Origin: Polynucleobacter parvulilacunae
GTDB taxonomy: Bacteria; Pseudomonadota; Gammaproteobacteria; Burkholderiales; Burkholderiaceae
Direction: 5' to 3'
Length of the DNA: 41,653 nt
Assembly: GCF_018881715.1 (NCBI RefSeq)
Contig: NZ_JACVPW010000004.1
Coordinates: forward strand, 1 to 41,653
Within the stretch, counting starts at the first letter, position 1. Each line of letters begins with the position of its first letter. Below the pieces are notes generated by a model. The model searched no databases. It saw only the letters and a program-made list of their open reading frames with translations, and was not told the DNA's origin. Of this stretch, positions 8,679 to 17,186 are shown piece after piece. The position numbers and the translations under genes are program-made.

Positions 8679-11600
8679 ATGGCCCAAAACATTAATAATC
8701 AAATACTTCAAGCGCAGGAATGTGAGCGCAGGGGGGATGCCGTAGGCGCATCAAGGATCTATCAAGAAGTTTTATCTCATGAGCCCAGAAATGCTGCTGC
8801 TCTTCATGCGCTTGGCGTATTGTTGTACCAGGCAAATCAGCTGGAAAAAGCATTTGAATTATTCAGTTCAGCAGTTCAAAGCGAGCCATTAAATCCACTA
8901 TATCAGCGTAATTTAGGGGAGTTATGTCGACGAATTGGTAGGATTGAGCAGTCTATTCTATGTGGAAAGGCTGCAAGTAAGTTAGATCCAAAAAATGCAG
9001 AGCCACAATATAACCTTGGTTTAGCTTATAACGACGCTGGCGATATCCCAAAGGCGATTACTGCATATCGCAAAGCTGTTAAATTAAATCCGCAGCATGG
9101 ATTTTCCTGGAATAACTTAGGTTCAGCATTAGAGTCACAGGGCAATAAGAAATCCGCCCTGGCAGCATATGAAAAAGCAGTGGCCCTCAATGCGATGCAT
9201 GCAGAAGCTCAGAATAATCAAGGCGCCATTTACAGTGAAATGGGTAGACTAGACGAGGCGCGCACTAGTTTTAATGCAGCCATTTCCGCGAATCCTGGAT
9301 TTGTTGAATCCCATTACAACCTATCTTCCTTGAAGACGTATGAAGTCAATGATCCTCATCTGAGTTTTTTAGAGAAGATTTATGCTCGCCGTAATGAATT
9401 AGCAATACCCGCTCGAATACGTTATTCATTTGCTATTGGCAAAGCGCTAGATGACGTTGGGCGTTATGACCAAGCGTTTGCTGCTTATGAAGAGGGCAAT
9501 CGTTTGCAGCGCACTTTACTTCCCGTCAATGAAGAAAGTGCAGATCGTTTACTTGAATCGGTCATGCAGGTTTTTAACTCAAAGTTCTTTGAGGAAAGAA
9601 AGAATTGGGTCGGGGAAGTTAACCAGAAGAGAGCCCCCATCTTTATCGTCGGCATGCCTAGATCTGGCACGACCCTATTAGAGCAGATCCTTTCAAGTCA
9701 TAGCTCGGTGTATGGTGCAGGTGAATTGGTAGATTTAAATAGCGCTATTTATGCTGCTACAGGACAACAAGATGCTGAACCGTACGCTAATAAAATTCTG
9801 AGTCTAAGCGAAGAGCAGGTTAGAAAAATTGGAGAGGACTATTTATCCAGGGTATGGAAGCTCTCTCCAAAGAGTAAATTTATTACCGATAAAATGCCTG
9901 CTAATTTTTTCTATTTGGGCATAATCCATCTAGCTCTACCGAACGCAAAAGTCATACATGCTATGAGGGATCCTATGGATTCCTGTTTCTCCTGCTATTC
10001 CAGATTATTTAATGACACCATGGAATTTGCATATGACTTAGATTCATTAGGAAAGTATTACAGACGTTACATCACTTTGATGAAGCATTGGCATAAAGTC
10101 TTACCAAAAAATACTATCCTTGATTTGTCTTATGAAGAGTTAGTTACGGATACCGAAAAACAGGCGCGTCGTATCCTGGAGTTTGTGGGGCTTCCATGGG
10201 ATGAAAAATGTCTAGATTTCCATAAAAATGAACGGCTAGTTAAAACAGCGAGTGTAGCTCAGGTTCGAAAGCCTATTTATAAGACCTCGGTAGCGCGTTG
10301 GAAGCATTTCAAAAGTTATTTACAACCCCTGCTAGAGCAAGTTCGTGAGTTTCGGGTGAATGCTGAAGATGATGAAGTAATTACTTCTATCGCTGGAAGT
10401 TTATCTATTGGGGATCCCAATCAATCTCGATCCCTCATAGAGCGGATACTTCATCTTCAGGGACAAGGGCAGCATCAAGCAGTAATTGACCAGCTTTCAA
10501 TAGATATACTCAATCTGGGTTCTGATCCAAATATTGCGATCATGCTCCACTTACTGGGAATTTCCTTTTACCGCTTAAACCGTTTTTCCGAATCTAGGAA
10601 GGCTTATGAGCGCGCACTTCAGATCCAACCTAATTTCCCTTCTGCATTAAACAGCTTGGGCTTTCTATTGCAGGATTTAGGACTTTTAGATCAAGCAAAA
10701 GTCGCTTTTGAGAGAGCCTTAGAGCTTGCACCAGAAATGGCGATGGCACGCTTAAATTTAGGAATGGTTCAGTTAAAACTCGGTGATTTTGAGAGCGGGT
10801 TAGAGAACTATGAGGCACGCTGGACGGGCTCAGCTGAGAGTGCCCAAGGCACATTCTCAAAACCTGAATGTCCATTGCCTTTGTGGAATGGTGAAGCTAA
10901 CATAAAAAACAAATCTTTACTTGTTATTACAGAGCAGGGATTTGGAGATACGTTTCAGTTTTCTCGCTATTTAGAGCAAGTTGGCACGCAATTTAAAAAG
11001 GTGGGTTTTGTCTGCTCGGCACCTACTTTGCGTTTGATGGAATGGGCCTTTAACCATCAAATCACTTTGTTTACTTTTATGCCTCGAGATTATTCCACCT
11101 GGGATTATCAGTGTGCATTAATGTCATTGCCCCGATTGTGCAAAACACGTTTAGATTCAATTCCCAGGCAGACTCCGTACCTAAAAGTTCCGGAACCTGT
11201 TCGACTACATTGGCAGGATCGACTTGCAAAGGCCTCTCCTGGTCGATTGCGTATTGGTATTGCTTGGGCTGGCCGCCCCGTTCATCAGTATGACTCTCGT
11301 AGAAGTCTGCGATTTGAGCAAATTTTGCCGCTATTACAAATTCCGGCAATTACATGGGTGAGTTTGCAAAAATGGACGCCACAAGATGTGCGTCCGGCTA
11401 TTCCCGCGAATGTAGATTGGATTGACTGGACGGATGAGTTGCAGGATTTTGGCGATACCGCAGGTTTAGTTGAAAACCTAGACCTCATTGTTTCCATTGA
11501 TTCGTCAATGATTCATTTGGCTGGCGCTCTTAATAAACCAGTTTGGATGCTCAATCGCTTTGATTCTGAATGGCGATGGTTAAATCAACGTGAGGATAGC

Positions 11601-13856
11601 CCTTGGTATCCTAGCTTGCGTATTTTTAATCAACCTACCTTTGGTGATTGGCAAAGCGTTATTCAGACGGTTGGAGCACTTTTAATTGGTTTGCCTAGGG
11701 CAAATATTCCTGCGACCTTGAGGCCGCCGACCACGCCAATTGAGCAAGTCACTAAGCCTAATGTAGTCCAAACAAAAAATATTTCAACTATTGAGCAAGC
11801 CTTACAGTTGGCAAATCAGTTGCAATTATCAGGCCGCCTTACTGAAGCAGAGCAAACTCTAAGGGGAATATTGCAGGCTGATCCGCGTCAGGCTCATGCA
11901 TTGCATTTGTTGGGTGTTGTTACCTATCAAGCGGGTCAACCATTATTAGCGCTAGATTTAGTAAGGCAAGCCATTGCAGTCATGCCAAATGCTGCGCTAT
12001 TTGAAAGTAATCTTGCAGAGATGTCTCGTCAACAGGGTCGTATTCAAGATGCGATTACACATGGTAAGAGGGCGGTTGAGGTTGACCCTACGATGGCTTC
12101 TGCACATAGTAATTTAGGCATAGCATTATTTGATGCTAAAAATTATGATGCTGCTGAAGTTGCCCACCAAAATGCGCTTTCCTTGGCTCCTAACTTGCTT
12201 CAGTCCTTAAATAATATGGGTAGTATTGAGAGGGCTAGACAAAATAAAGCTAAGGCACTTGAGTGGTATAGAAAAGCATTAGCAATCAATCCAGAGTTTC
12301 TGGAAGCGCTTACTAATATTGGTGCAGTTCTTGTGGAAGAGGAGCGGCCTGAGGAAGCTGTACAACCTTTGTTAAAGGTGCTGAATAGTTATTCAAACTC
12401 GCCTGAGGCGCTATGTAATTTAGGTTTGGCATATTTTAAGTTGGAGGACTATGAAAAAGCAGAGGACTTGCTGAGGCGTTCCTTGGTAAGCCGTCCTGGA
12501 TATGCAGAAGCTTCTATCGGTTTAGCGCGGGTTTTGAACGAAGTTGAAAAATCGCAAGAGGCTATACAGCTATTAGAGGATACCTTACAAAAAAATCCAG
12601 ACAAGCTTGATGCCTGGTGTTTATTAGGGGTGATCTATACGGAAGCATTTAATGCAGAAAAAGCCGAGCACGCTTATTTAAAGGCTTTGGAGATGGATAC
12701 TGGTAATGCCGATGCGCTTACAGGACTTGCGAATTTGCGCTTAGAAGCGGGCCTGATTGACGAATCAGAAGTGCTTCTTAATCAGGCCCTCGAAAAAGAC
12801 CCCAAAAATTTAGGTGCGCGCTTTCATTTAAGTCAAACCAAAAAAGTGCTCAAGGGGGATACTAATTTAGCCGCATTAGAGGCCATGGCTATTGATATCA
12901 ATTCCTTGCCTCATGATAAGAAAATTTCTTTGCACTATGCTTTAGGTAAATCATATGACGATCTTGGCGACTTTGATAAAGCATTTACTCAGTTTTCTGC
13001 TGGCGCTCAATTAAAGCGTAATAAGCTTTCCTATAGCGCAGAAGCTGATGCGGCTCGCACCGATATGATTATCGAGACTTTTACGCCGGAATACTTTTCT
13101 CGGCTACAGGGCTCAGGAAATCTTAGTAAATCACCAATATTTGTTTTGGGCATGCCTCGCTCAGGAACTACATTAACAGAGCAGATTGTTGCAAGTCATT
13201 CAAAGGTGCATGGAGCTGGTGAGCTGCATGATTTTTTAGAGATTGCTCACAATATACCCAGCCCAACCAAATCCTTTGGTTATCCGGACAATATAAGTTC
13301 TTTAGACGCAGATAGTCTTAATACATGGGGTGATGCATATATAGAACGTACACACAAGCTCGGTGATAAACCCTTCATAACCGATAAGATGCCGGCAAAT
13401 TACATGGCGCTTGGGTTTATTCCATTGACCTTACCCAATGCCAAAATTATTCATGTGAAGCGCAATCCAGTGGATACCTGCTTATCTTGCTACACCCGTT
13501 TATTCAATCGGCATCAAGATCCGACATATGATCTCATCGAGTTAGGTAAGCACTATATGAATTACGTCCGCATCATGGAGCATTGGAAGGCTGTACTTCC
13601 GGCGGATAGTTTTATTGAGGTGCAGTATGAAGATATTGTGCGCGATATGGAAGGTGAGGCGAAGCGTTTAATCCATTCTTTAGGTCTAAAGTGGGAAGCG
13701 GCGTGTTTGGACTTCTATAAAAATAAAAGAATTATTAGAACTGCGAGCGTGACTCAGGTTCGTCAGCCCATTTACTCAAGTTCGGTAGAAAGATGGCGTC
13801 ATTATGAGAAGCACTTGGGCCCCTTGCTAAAAGAGCTCGAGTCAATTCTTCCATAA
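8679..13856 (+). CDS. TPR - sulfotransferase - TPR - GT9-like glycosyltransferase - TPR - sulfotransferase multidomain protein
   Basis: This 1725-residue protein lacks a signal peptide and is probably cytoplasmic. Domain order seen: TPR repeats (about 1-220); sulfotransferase domain 1 (about 318-560) with the PAPS loop PIFIVGMPRSGTTLLEQI, GAGEL, and the 3'-phosphate motif AMRDPMDSCFSCYSRLF; short TPR stretch (about 610-720); a GT9-like domain as in TPR glycosyltransferases (about 735-1005: ITEQGFGDTFQFSRYL, GIAWAGRPVHQYDSRRS, SIDSSMIHLAGALNKPVWML); long TPR array (about 1040-1440); sulfotransferase domain 2 (about 1482-1725) with PIFVLGMPRSGTTLTEQI, GAGEL and VKRNPVDTCLSCYTRLF. The two TPR-sulfotransferase halves are clearly paralogous and both keep the cofactor motifs, so both look active. 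The fold resembles tyrosylprotein sulfotransferases, so protein tyrosine or a glycan may be the acceptor. ATG 8679 is chosen; a TTG just before it is also in frame. An APS kinase two genes downstream would provide PAPS. Confidence 0.9.
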   Translation: MAQNINNQILQAQECERRGDAVGASRIYQEVLSHEPRNAAALHALGVLLYQANQLEKAFELFSSAVQSEPLNPLYQRNLGELCRRIGRIEQSILCGKAASKLDPKNAEPQYNLGLAYNDAGDIPKAITAYRKAVKLNPQHGFSWNNLGSALESQGNKKSALAAYEKAVALNAMHAEAQNNQGAIYSEMGRLDEARTSFNAAISANPGFVESHYNLSSLKTYEVNDPHLSFLEKIYARRNELAIPARIRYSFAIGKALDDVGRYDQAFAAYEEGNRLQRTLLPVNEESADRLLESVMQVFNSKFFEERKNWVGEVNQKRAPIFIVGMPRSGTTLLEQILSSHSSVYGAGELVDLNSAIYAATGQQDAEPYANKILSLSEEQVRKIGEDYLSRVWKLSPKSKFITDKMPANFFYLGIIHLALPNAKVIHAMRDPMDSCFSCYSRLFNDTMEFAYDLDSLGKYYRRYITLMKHWHKVLPKNTILDLSYEELVTDTEKQARRILEFVGLPWDEKCLDFHKNERLVKTASVAQVRKPIYKTSVARWKHFKSYLQPLLEQVREFRVNAEDDEVITSIAGSLSIGDPNQSRSLIERILHLQGQGQHQAVIDQLSIDILNLGSDPNIAIMLHLLGISFYRLNRFSESRKAYERALQIQPNFPSALNSLGFLLQDLGLLDQAKVAFERALELAPEMAMARLNLGMVQLKLGDFESGLENYEARWTGSAESAQGTFSKPECPLPLWNGEANIKNKSLLVITEQGFGDTFQFSRYLEQVGTQFKKVGFVCSAPTLRLMEWAFNHQITLFTFMPRDYSTWDYQCALMSLPRLCKTRLDSIPRQTPYLKVPEPVRLHWQDRLAKASPGRLRIGIAWAGRPVHQYDSRRSLRFEQILPLLQIPAITWVSLQKWTPQDVRPAIPANVDWIDWTDELQDFGDTAGLVENLDLIVSIDSSMIHLAGALNKPVWMLNRFDSEWRWLNQREDSPWYPSLRIFNQPTFGDWQSVIQTVGALLIGLPRANIPATLRPPTTPIEQVTKPNVVQTKNISTIEQALQLANQLQLSGRLTEAEQTLRGILQADPRQAHALHLLGVVTYQAGQPLLALDLVRQAIAVMPNAALFESNLAEMSRQQGRIQDAITHGKRAVEVDPTMASAHSNLGIALFDAKNYDAAEVAHQNALSLAPNLLQSLNNMGSIERARQNKAKALEWYRKALAINPEFLEALTNIGAVLVEEERPEEAVQPLLKVLNSYSNSPEALCNLGLAYFKLEDYEKAEDLLRRSLVSRPGYAEASIGLARVLNEVEKSQEAIQLLEDTLQKNPDKLDAWCLLGVIYTEAFNAEKAEHAYLKALEMDTGNADALTGLANLRLEAGLIDESEVLLNQALEKDPKNLGARFHLSQTKKVLKGDTNLAALEAMAIDINSLPHDKKISLHYALGKSYDDLGDFDKAFTQFSAGAQLKRNKLSYSAEADAARTDMIIETFTPEYFSRLQGSGNLSKSPIFVLGMPRSGTTLTEQIVASHSKVHGAGELHDFLEIAHNIPSPTKSFGYPDNISSLDADSLNTWGDAYIERTHKLGDKPFITDKMPANYMALGFIPLTLPNAKIIHVKRNPVDTCLSCYTRLFNRHQDPTYDLIELGKHYMNYVRIMEHWKAVLPADSFIEVQYEDIVRDMEGEAKRLIHSLGLKWEAACLDFYKNKRIIRTASVTQVRQPIYSSSVERWRHYEKHLGPLLKELESILP

Positions 13857-13864
13857 GAAGTTCA

Positions 13865-14722
13865 ATGCATATACTTAAAAACATTACCCGTTTTTGTTCA
13901 TTCCTATTAATAGCATTTATGCTGGGGTCTTGCTCCTCCTCTGGGGTGAGTAGAGTAACAAACTCTTCCTTATTGCAAGCAAGTAATGAGCGCTGGGTAG
14001 AGCAAATTATTCCTGCGCCTCAAAAAGGGGGATTCGAGCTATTTTCTCTTAGAAATACAGCCCCTCCGATTGGCGGAGTGCTATCGGTATACATTGAAGG
14101 TGATGGGAATATTTGGAGTGGTGAGTTTCCTTCGCATGATCCGACTCCTCGCAGAGCCATGAGTTTAGATTTAGCCCTACATCAGCCTCATGGTGCTGCC
14201 GCATATCTAGCAAGACCTTGTCAATATCTTGGTGTTCTAAATAATCCCCAATGCAAGACTAGAACCTGGACCCATGAGCGATATTCAGAAGAGGTTGTAA
14301 AAACACTGGACCATGGAATCGATGTATTAAAAGGATTGGTGGGAGCTCAAAAAATAGTGCTTGTCGGGTACTCCGGTGGCGGTGCTTTGGCTGTACTTAT
14401 AGCAGGTCGAAGGAATGACATTGTTGAGATAATTACCGTCGCTGGTAATTTGGACACTAATGAGTGGACTGATTATCATCAGTTAAGACCGCTTTCTGGG
14501 TCTCTAAATCCAACAGACTTCCTCGTTCAAGCCCAGTTGATTCGTCAGGTTCACTACGTAGGTGGTCAAGATGAAATAGTTCCACCGTTTCTGACCCAGA
14601 ATTTAGCAAAGTATTATCCTGTCAGCATGCAATTTAAAGTTATTCCTATTCAAGAAAATGGCCATACCTGCTGTTGGGTCGAGCAATGGCCTGAGTTATG
14701 GAATCGGGCCATTTCACAATAG
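13865..14722 (+). CDS. Lipoprotein of the alpha/beta-hydrolase fold
   Basis: The product has 285 residues. The N-terminus is a lipoprotein signal with lipobox MLGSC (Cys23), so the protein is probably lipid-anchored in the envelope. The body shows a serine-hydrolase elbow GYSGGGALAVL (Ser near residue 170), a likely acidic residue in GGQDEIVPPF (near 236) and a late histidine in QENGHTCCW (near 266), which together fit a Ser-Asp-His triad. An acyl, acetyl or peptide ester substrate cannot be told from sequence. It starts 8 bases after the TPR-sulfotransferase gene and ends 1 base before cysC, so it is cotranscribed with both. It could trim acyl or acetyl groups from surface material, but this is inference. 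Confidence 0.78.
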   Translation: MHILKNITRFCSFLLIAFMLGSCSSSGVSRVTNSSLLQASNERWVEQIIPAPQKGGFELFSLRNTAPPIGGVLSVYIEGDGNIWSGEFPSHDPTPRRAMSLDLALHQPHGAAAYLARPCQYLGVLNNPQCKTRTWTHERYSEEVVKTLDHGIDVLKGLVGAQKIVLVGYSGGGALAVLIAGRRNDIVEIITVAGNLDTNEWTDYHQLRPLSGSLNPTDFLVQAQLIRQVHYVGGQDEIVPPFLTQNLAKYYPVSMQFKVIPIQENGHTCCWVEQWPELWNRAISQ

Positions 14723-14723
14723 T

Positions 14724-15350
14724 ATGCACATGAAGATAGCAGCCGCAAATCTTGTTTGGCAAAAAGGCGATGTTCAGCCCGAGGAGCGCTTTGCAATGAT
14801 GCGGCAGCGTCCGCTAACCATTTGGCTTACTGGCCTTAGTGCTTCTGGAAAATCTACACTCGCATTCGCATTGGAAAGATCATTATTGGAGGCGGGGCAT
14901 CCTTGCTATGTTCTTGATGGTGACAATGTGCGCCATGGTCTTTGTCAAGATCTTGGTTTTAAAGCAAGCGATCGATCAGAAAATATTCGTCGAATAGCTG
15001 AGGTTGCTAAATTAATGAATGATGCTGGATTGATTGTTATTACTGCATTTATTTCACCGTTTAGAGAAGATCGATTAAAGGCGCGAAACATCATTGGTGA
15101 AGGCTTATTTCAGGAGGTCCATATAGCAGCTGATTTAGCTGCTTGTGAAAGCCGTGATCCTAAGGGTTTGTATGCCAAAGCCCGCACCGGCGAACTCAGG
15201 GACTTCACGGGAATATCCTCTCCTTATGAGCCGCCCTTAAATCCTGAGTTGAGTATTGATAACTCTAGCGAGATTCTGCAAGCATCTATCGAAAAACTAT
15301 TGCAATTCGTACAAGAAAAAATCAAAGATATTGGCGCCCCACATGTCTAA
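14724..15350 (+). CDS. cysC: Adenylylsulfate (APS) kinase
   Basis: The product has 208 residues from ATG 14724, one base after the preceding stop. An earlier in-frame start at 14658 would lie inside the lipoprotein gene and is unlikely. It has the Walker A loop GLSASGKST (37-45), DGDNVRHGL (65-73), and FISPFREDR (109-117) whose serine is the one phosphorylated in the catalytic cycle of the family. The enzyme makes PAPS from APS and ATP in the cytoplasm. It stands alone, without cysN/cysD or cysH, inside a glycosyltransferase/sulfotransferase operon. This points to making PAPS as sulfuryl donor for the two sulfotransferase domains encoded upstream rather than to sulfate reduction. The last codons overlap the next gene by 8 bases. 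Confidence 0.95.
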   Translation: MHMKIAAANLVWQKGDVQPEERFAMMRQRPLTIWLTGLSASGKSTLAFALERSLLEAGHPCYVLDGDNVRHGLCQDLGFKASDRSENIRRIAEVAKLMNDAGLIVITAFISPFREDRLKARNIIGEGLFQEVHIAADLAACESRDPKGLYAKARTGELRDFTGISSPYEPPLNPELSIDNSSEILQASIEKLLQFVQEKIKDIGAPHV

Positions 15351-16143
15351 GCCGATACCTGTCGTTATTCCATATTTTCGAGCTCCAGATGCTATAAAAC
15401 TGACGCTGAAGCATCTAGAGTCCCAGCGCGGCATCAAAACGGTGCCATATATTCGGGATAACTCGGAAGATAATGTTTTATTTACTAAGGCAATAAACGA
15501 AGGAATACAACAATTTTCCAAAAGTGAAGAATATGATTACATCCTGGTCTTAAACCAAGATGCTCTATTGCATGAAGAGTGTTTGGAGCAGTTAGTGTTG
15601 GCCATGGACCACTATCCTCATGCTGGTATCTGCGCTCCTATCGCGTTATCCAGAAATAAGTCAGTTAACTGGGCAGGATCAGCAGCTGCTTTCCCTTGGG
15701 GGAGTCATATTTCCTATGATTTAACTAGATTACCAAAAGCACCTTTTGAAACCTATTGGATAAATGGCGCTTGTATGCTTATCCGTGTTTCTATGATTCA
15801 GCAAATTGGTTTATTTGATGAGAATATGAAGTTCATTTGCTCGGATGCGGATTATTCATTTACAGCACGCTCAAGAGGATGGACTTGTTTGGTGGTGCCC
15901 AGTGCTTTTGTAGAGCATGAACCAAGTGGAAGTGGCAAAGACAGCAATCTTTTTATTACCAAGATAAAGCTTGAGGATCAACTTTATTTTTCCCGTAAAT
16001 GGGTCAGTAGCGATCTGTATAAGTTCCTTTCTCTTGAGGGTCCGCAATTGAGCCCTGAATTTATCAAAGCTCAAATGGAAAAAACTCAACTGGAGTTGGC
16101 CGTTTGCAATCGGCTTATTACAGAGCAGGGTGGCGAGCAATGA
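15343..16143 (+). CDS. Family 2 glycosyltransferase (rhamnosyltransferase-like)
   Basis: The product has 266 residues from ATG 15343, which overlaps the cysC stop by 8 bases. A longer frame from 15256 lies inside cysC and is disfavoured. It is a soluble GT-A type enzyme: IPVVIPYFRAPDAIKLTLKH at the start, the metal/nucleotide-binding triplet variant in LVLNQDALL (about 72-74), WINGACMLIRVSMIQQIGLF, and DADYSFTARSRGW. These features are typical of rhamnosyl- and related transferases that use NDP-sugars. No membrane segment is visible. It would extend a glycan in the cytoplasm; the acceptor is unknown. Its stop overlaps the next start (ATGA). Confidence 0.85.
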   Translation: MSKPIPVVIPYFRAPDAIKLTLKHLESQRGIKTVPYIRDNSEDNVLFTKAINEGIQQFSKSEEYDYILVLNQDALLHEECLEQLVLAMDHYPHAGICAPIALSRNKSVNWAGSAAAFPWGSHISYDLTRLPKAPFETYWINGACMLIRVSMIQQIGLFDENMKFICSDADYSFTARSRGWTCLVVPSAFVEHEPSGSGKDSNLFITKIKLEDQLYFSRKWVSSDLYKFLSLEGPQLSPEFIKAQMEKTQLELAVCNRLITEQGGEQ

Positions 16144-17186
16144 AAATCCTAGTGATATCAGATGCACAGGGTATGGACGGAGCCCAAGGCTCTCTGAGGT
16201 TTGCAACGGGCTATTGGAAGAAGCAGCTTGGGTGGGAGGTTGATGTTTTCCAACCAAGAGGTCAAAGTGAGCAACGGGATATCCTGATTGAGTCCGGCAT
16301 GAATCCCATTGCAGAGATCTTGCCTTCGACACCCTATAACGTAGTGCTAGTAAACTCGTTTCTCAATATTGACTACTTAGCTAAAATTTCTAATGTGCCA
16401 ATAGTTTTTTGGGTGCATGAAGCAGATACCGTCCTATGGGGTAGCCCTTTGCCAGTACAGGCAGTAAAGCAATTATTTGCACGTCCGCAAAAGATTATTT
16501 TTTCTACTGTATATCAGCCAAATATTGTTTTTAAAAGTTTCACCTACCAATTGCCCTTAGAACGTTTATCCGTTATTCCTTATGGCATAGAACCGGTTGA
16601 AGTTCATATTAAATCCAAAGTCGATAATGGCACACTAAAAGTGTCTTGGCTAGGCAATGTTATTGCCAGAAAGCGACCTACTGATTTGGTAAATGTAGTT
16701 ATTGGCCTAAGTAAGGAGTTTCCTATTCAGGCGGAATTTATCGGTTCGCTTGGAGATTCCAGCAGTCTTGGTGCAGATTTCCAAAATTTTACCCAGGCAT
16801 CACCAGACTTTATTTCTTGGAGTGGGGCAATGCCTCGCTCTAAGGCCTTGGGATCTGTAGCAAGCTCTGATATTTATTGCCATACTTCTGGAGACGAGTC
16901 TTTTGCCTTGGCTCCACTCGAAGCGGCAGCCATGGGCATTCCGGTAATCTTAGCTAATCTTCCGGTGTACCAGTTTGTAGGCTGGAAACATGGTGAAAAT
17001 TGCTTGCTTTACCCCGTGGGGGATGTGTCTGCTCTAGCTCAATGTCTTCGGGAGCTTCGCAACAACCCTGGTTTGCGAGCAACCCTTGCTTCAAGAGGGA
17101 AAGCTCTTGCAGATTTGTATAGCGGCAATCTCTTCTTGCAACGCATCACTCAGTTAATGAGAACGTTTGAGTCTATTCAGTCATGA
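16140..17186 (+). CDS. Family 4 glycosyltransferase
   Basis: The product has 348 residues from ATG 16140, whose ATGA overlaps the previous stop; the upstream in-frame start at 16104 is inside the preceding gene. It has a GT-B fold: an N-terminal MKILVISDAQGMDGAQGSLR domain and a C-terminal donor domain with KVSWLGNVIARKRPTDLV and the family E-x7-E element in DESFALAPLEAAAMGIPVI (about 252-260), which binds the nucleotide sugar. It has no signal peptide or transmembrane helix, so it acts in the cytoplasm or peripherally on the membrane. Sugar and acceptor cannot be told. Its end overlaps the next gene by four bases. Confidence 0.88.
   Translation: MKILVISDAQGMDGAQGSLRFATGYWKKQLGWEVDVFQPRGQSEQRDILIESGMNPIAEILPSTPYNVVLVNSFLNIDYLAKISNVPIVFWVHEADTVLWGSPLPVQAVKQLFARPQKIIFSTVYQPNIVFKSFTYQLPLERLSVIPYGIEPVEVHIKSKVDNGTLKVSWLGNVIARKRPTDLVNVVIGLSKEFPIQAEFIGSLGDSSSLGADFQNFTQASPDFISWSGAMPRSKALGSVASSDIYCHTSGDESFALAPLEAAAMGIPVILANLPVYQFVGWKHGENCLLYPVGDVSALAQCLRELRNNPGLRATLASRGKALADLYSGNLFLQRITQLMRTFESIQS

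Noticed and set aside
14658..14723. Longer N-terminus for the APS kinase starting at 14658
   Set aside because: That start lies within the lipoprotein gene; ATG 14724 is one base after its stop and gives a normal-length enzyme.
15256..15342. Longer N-terminus for the first family 2 glycosyltransferase
   Set aside because: The added residues are a frame-shifted reading of the cysC end and do not look like a glycosyltransferase start; ATG 15343 begins right at the conserved IPVVIPYF strand.
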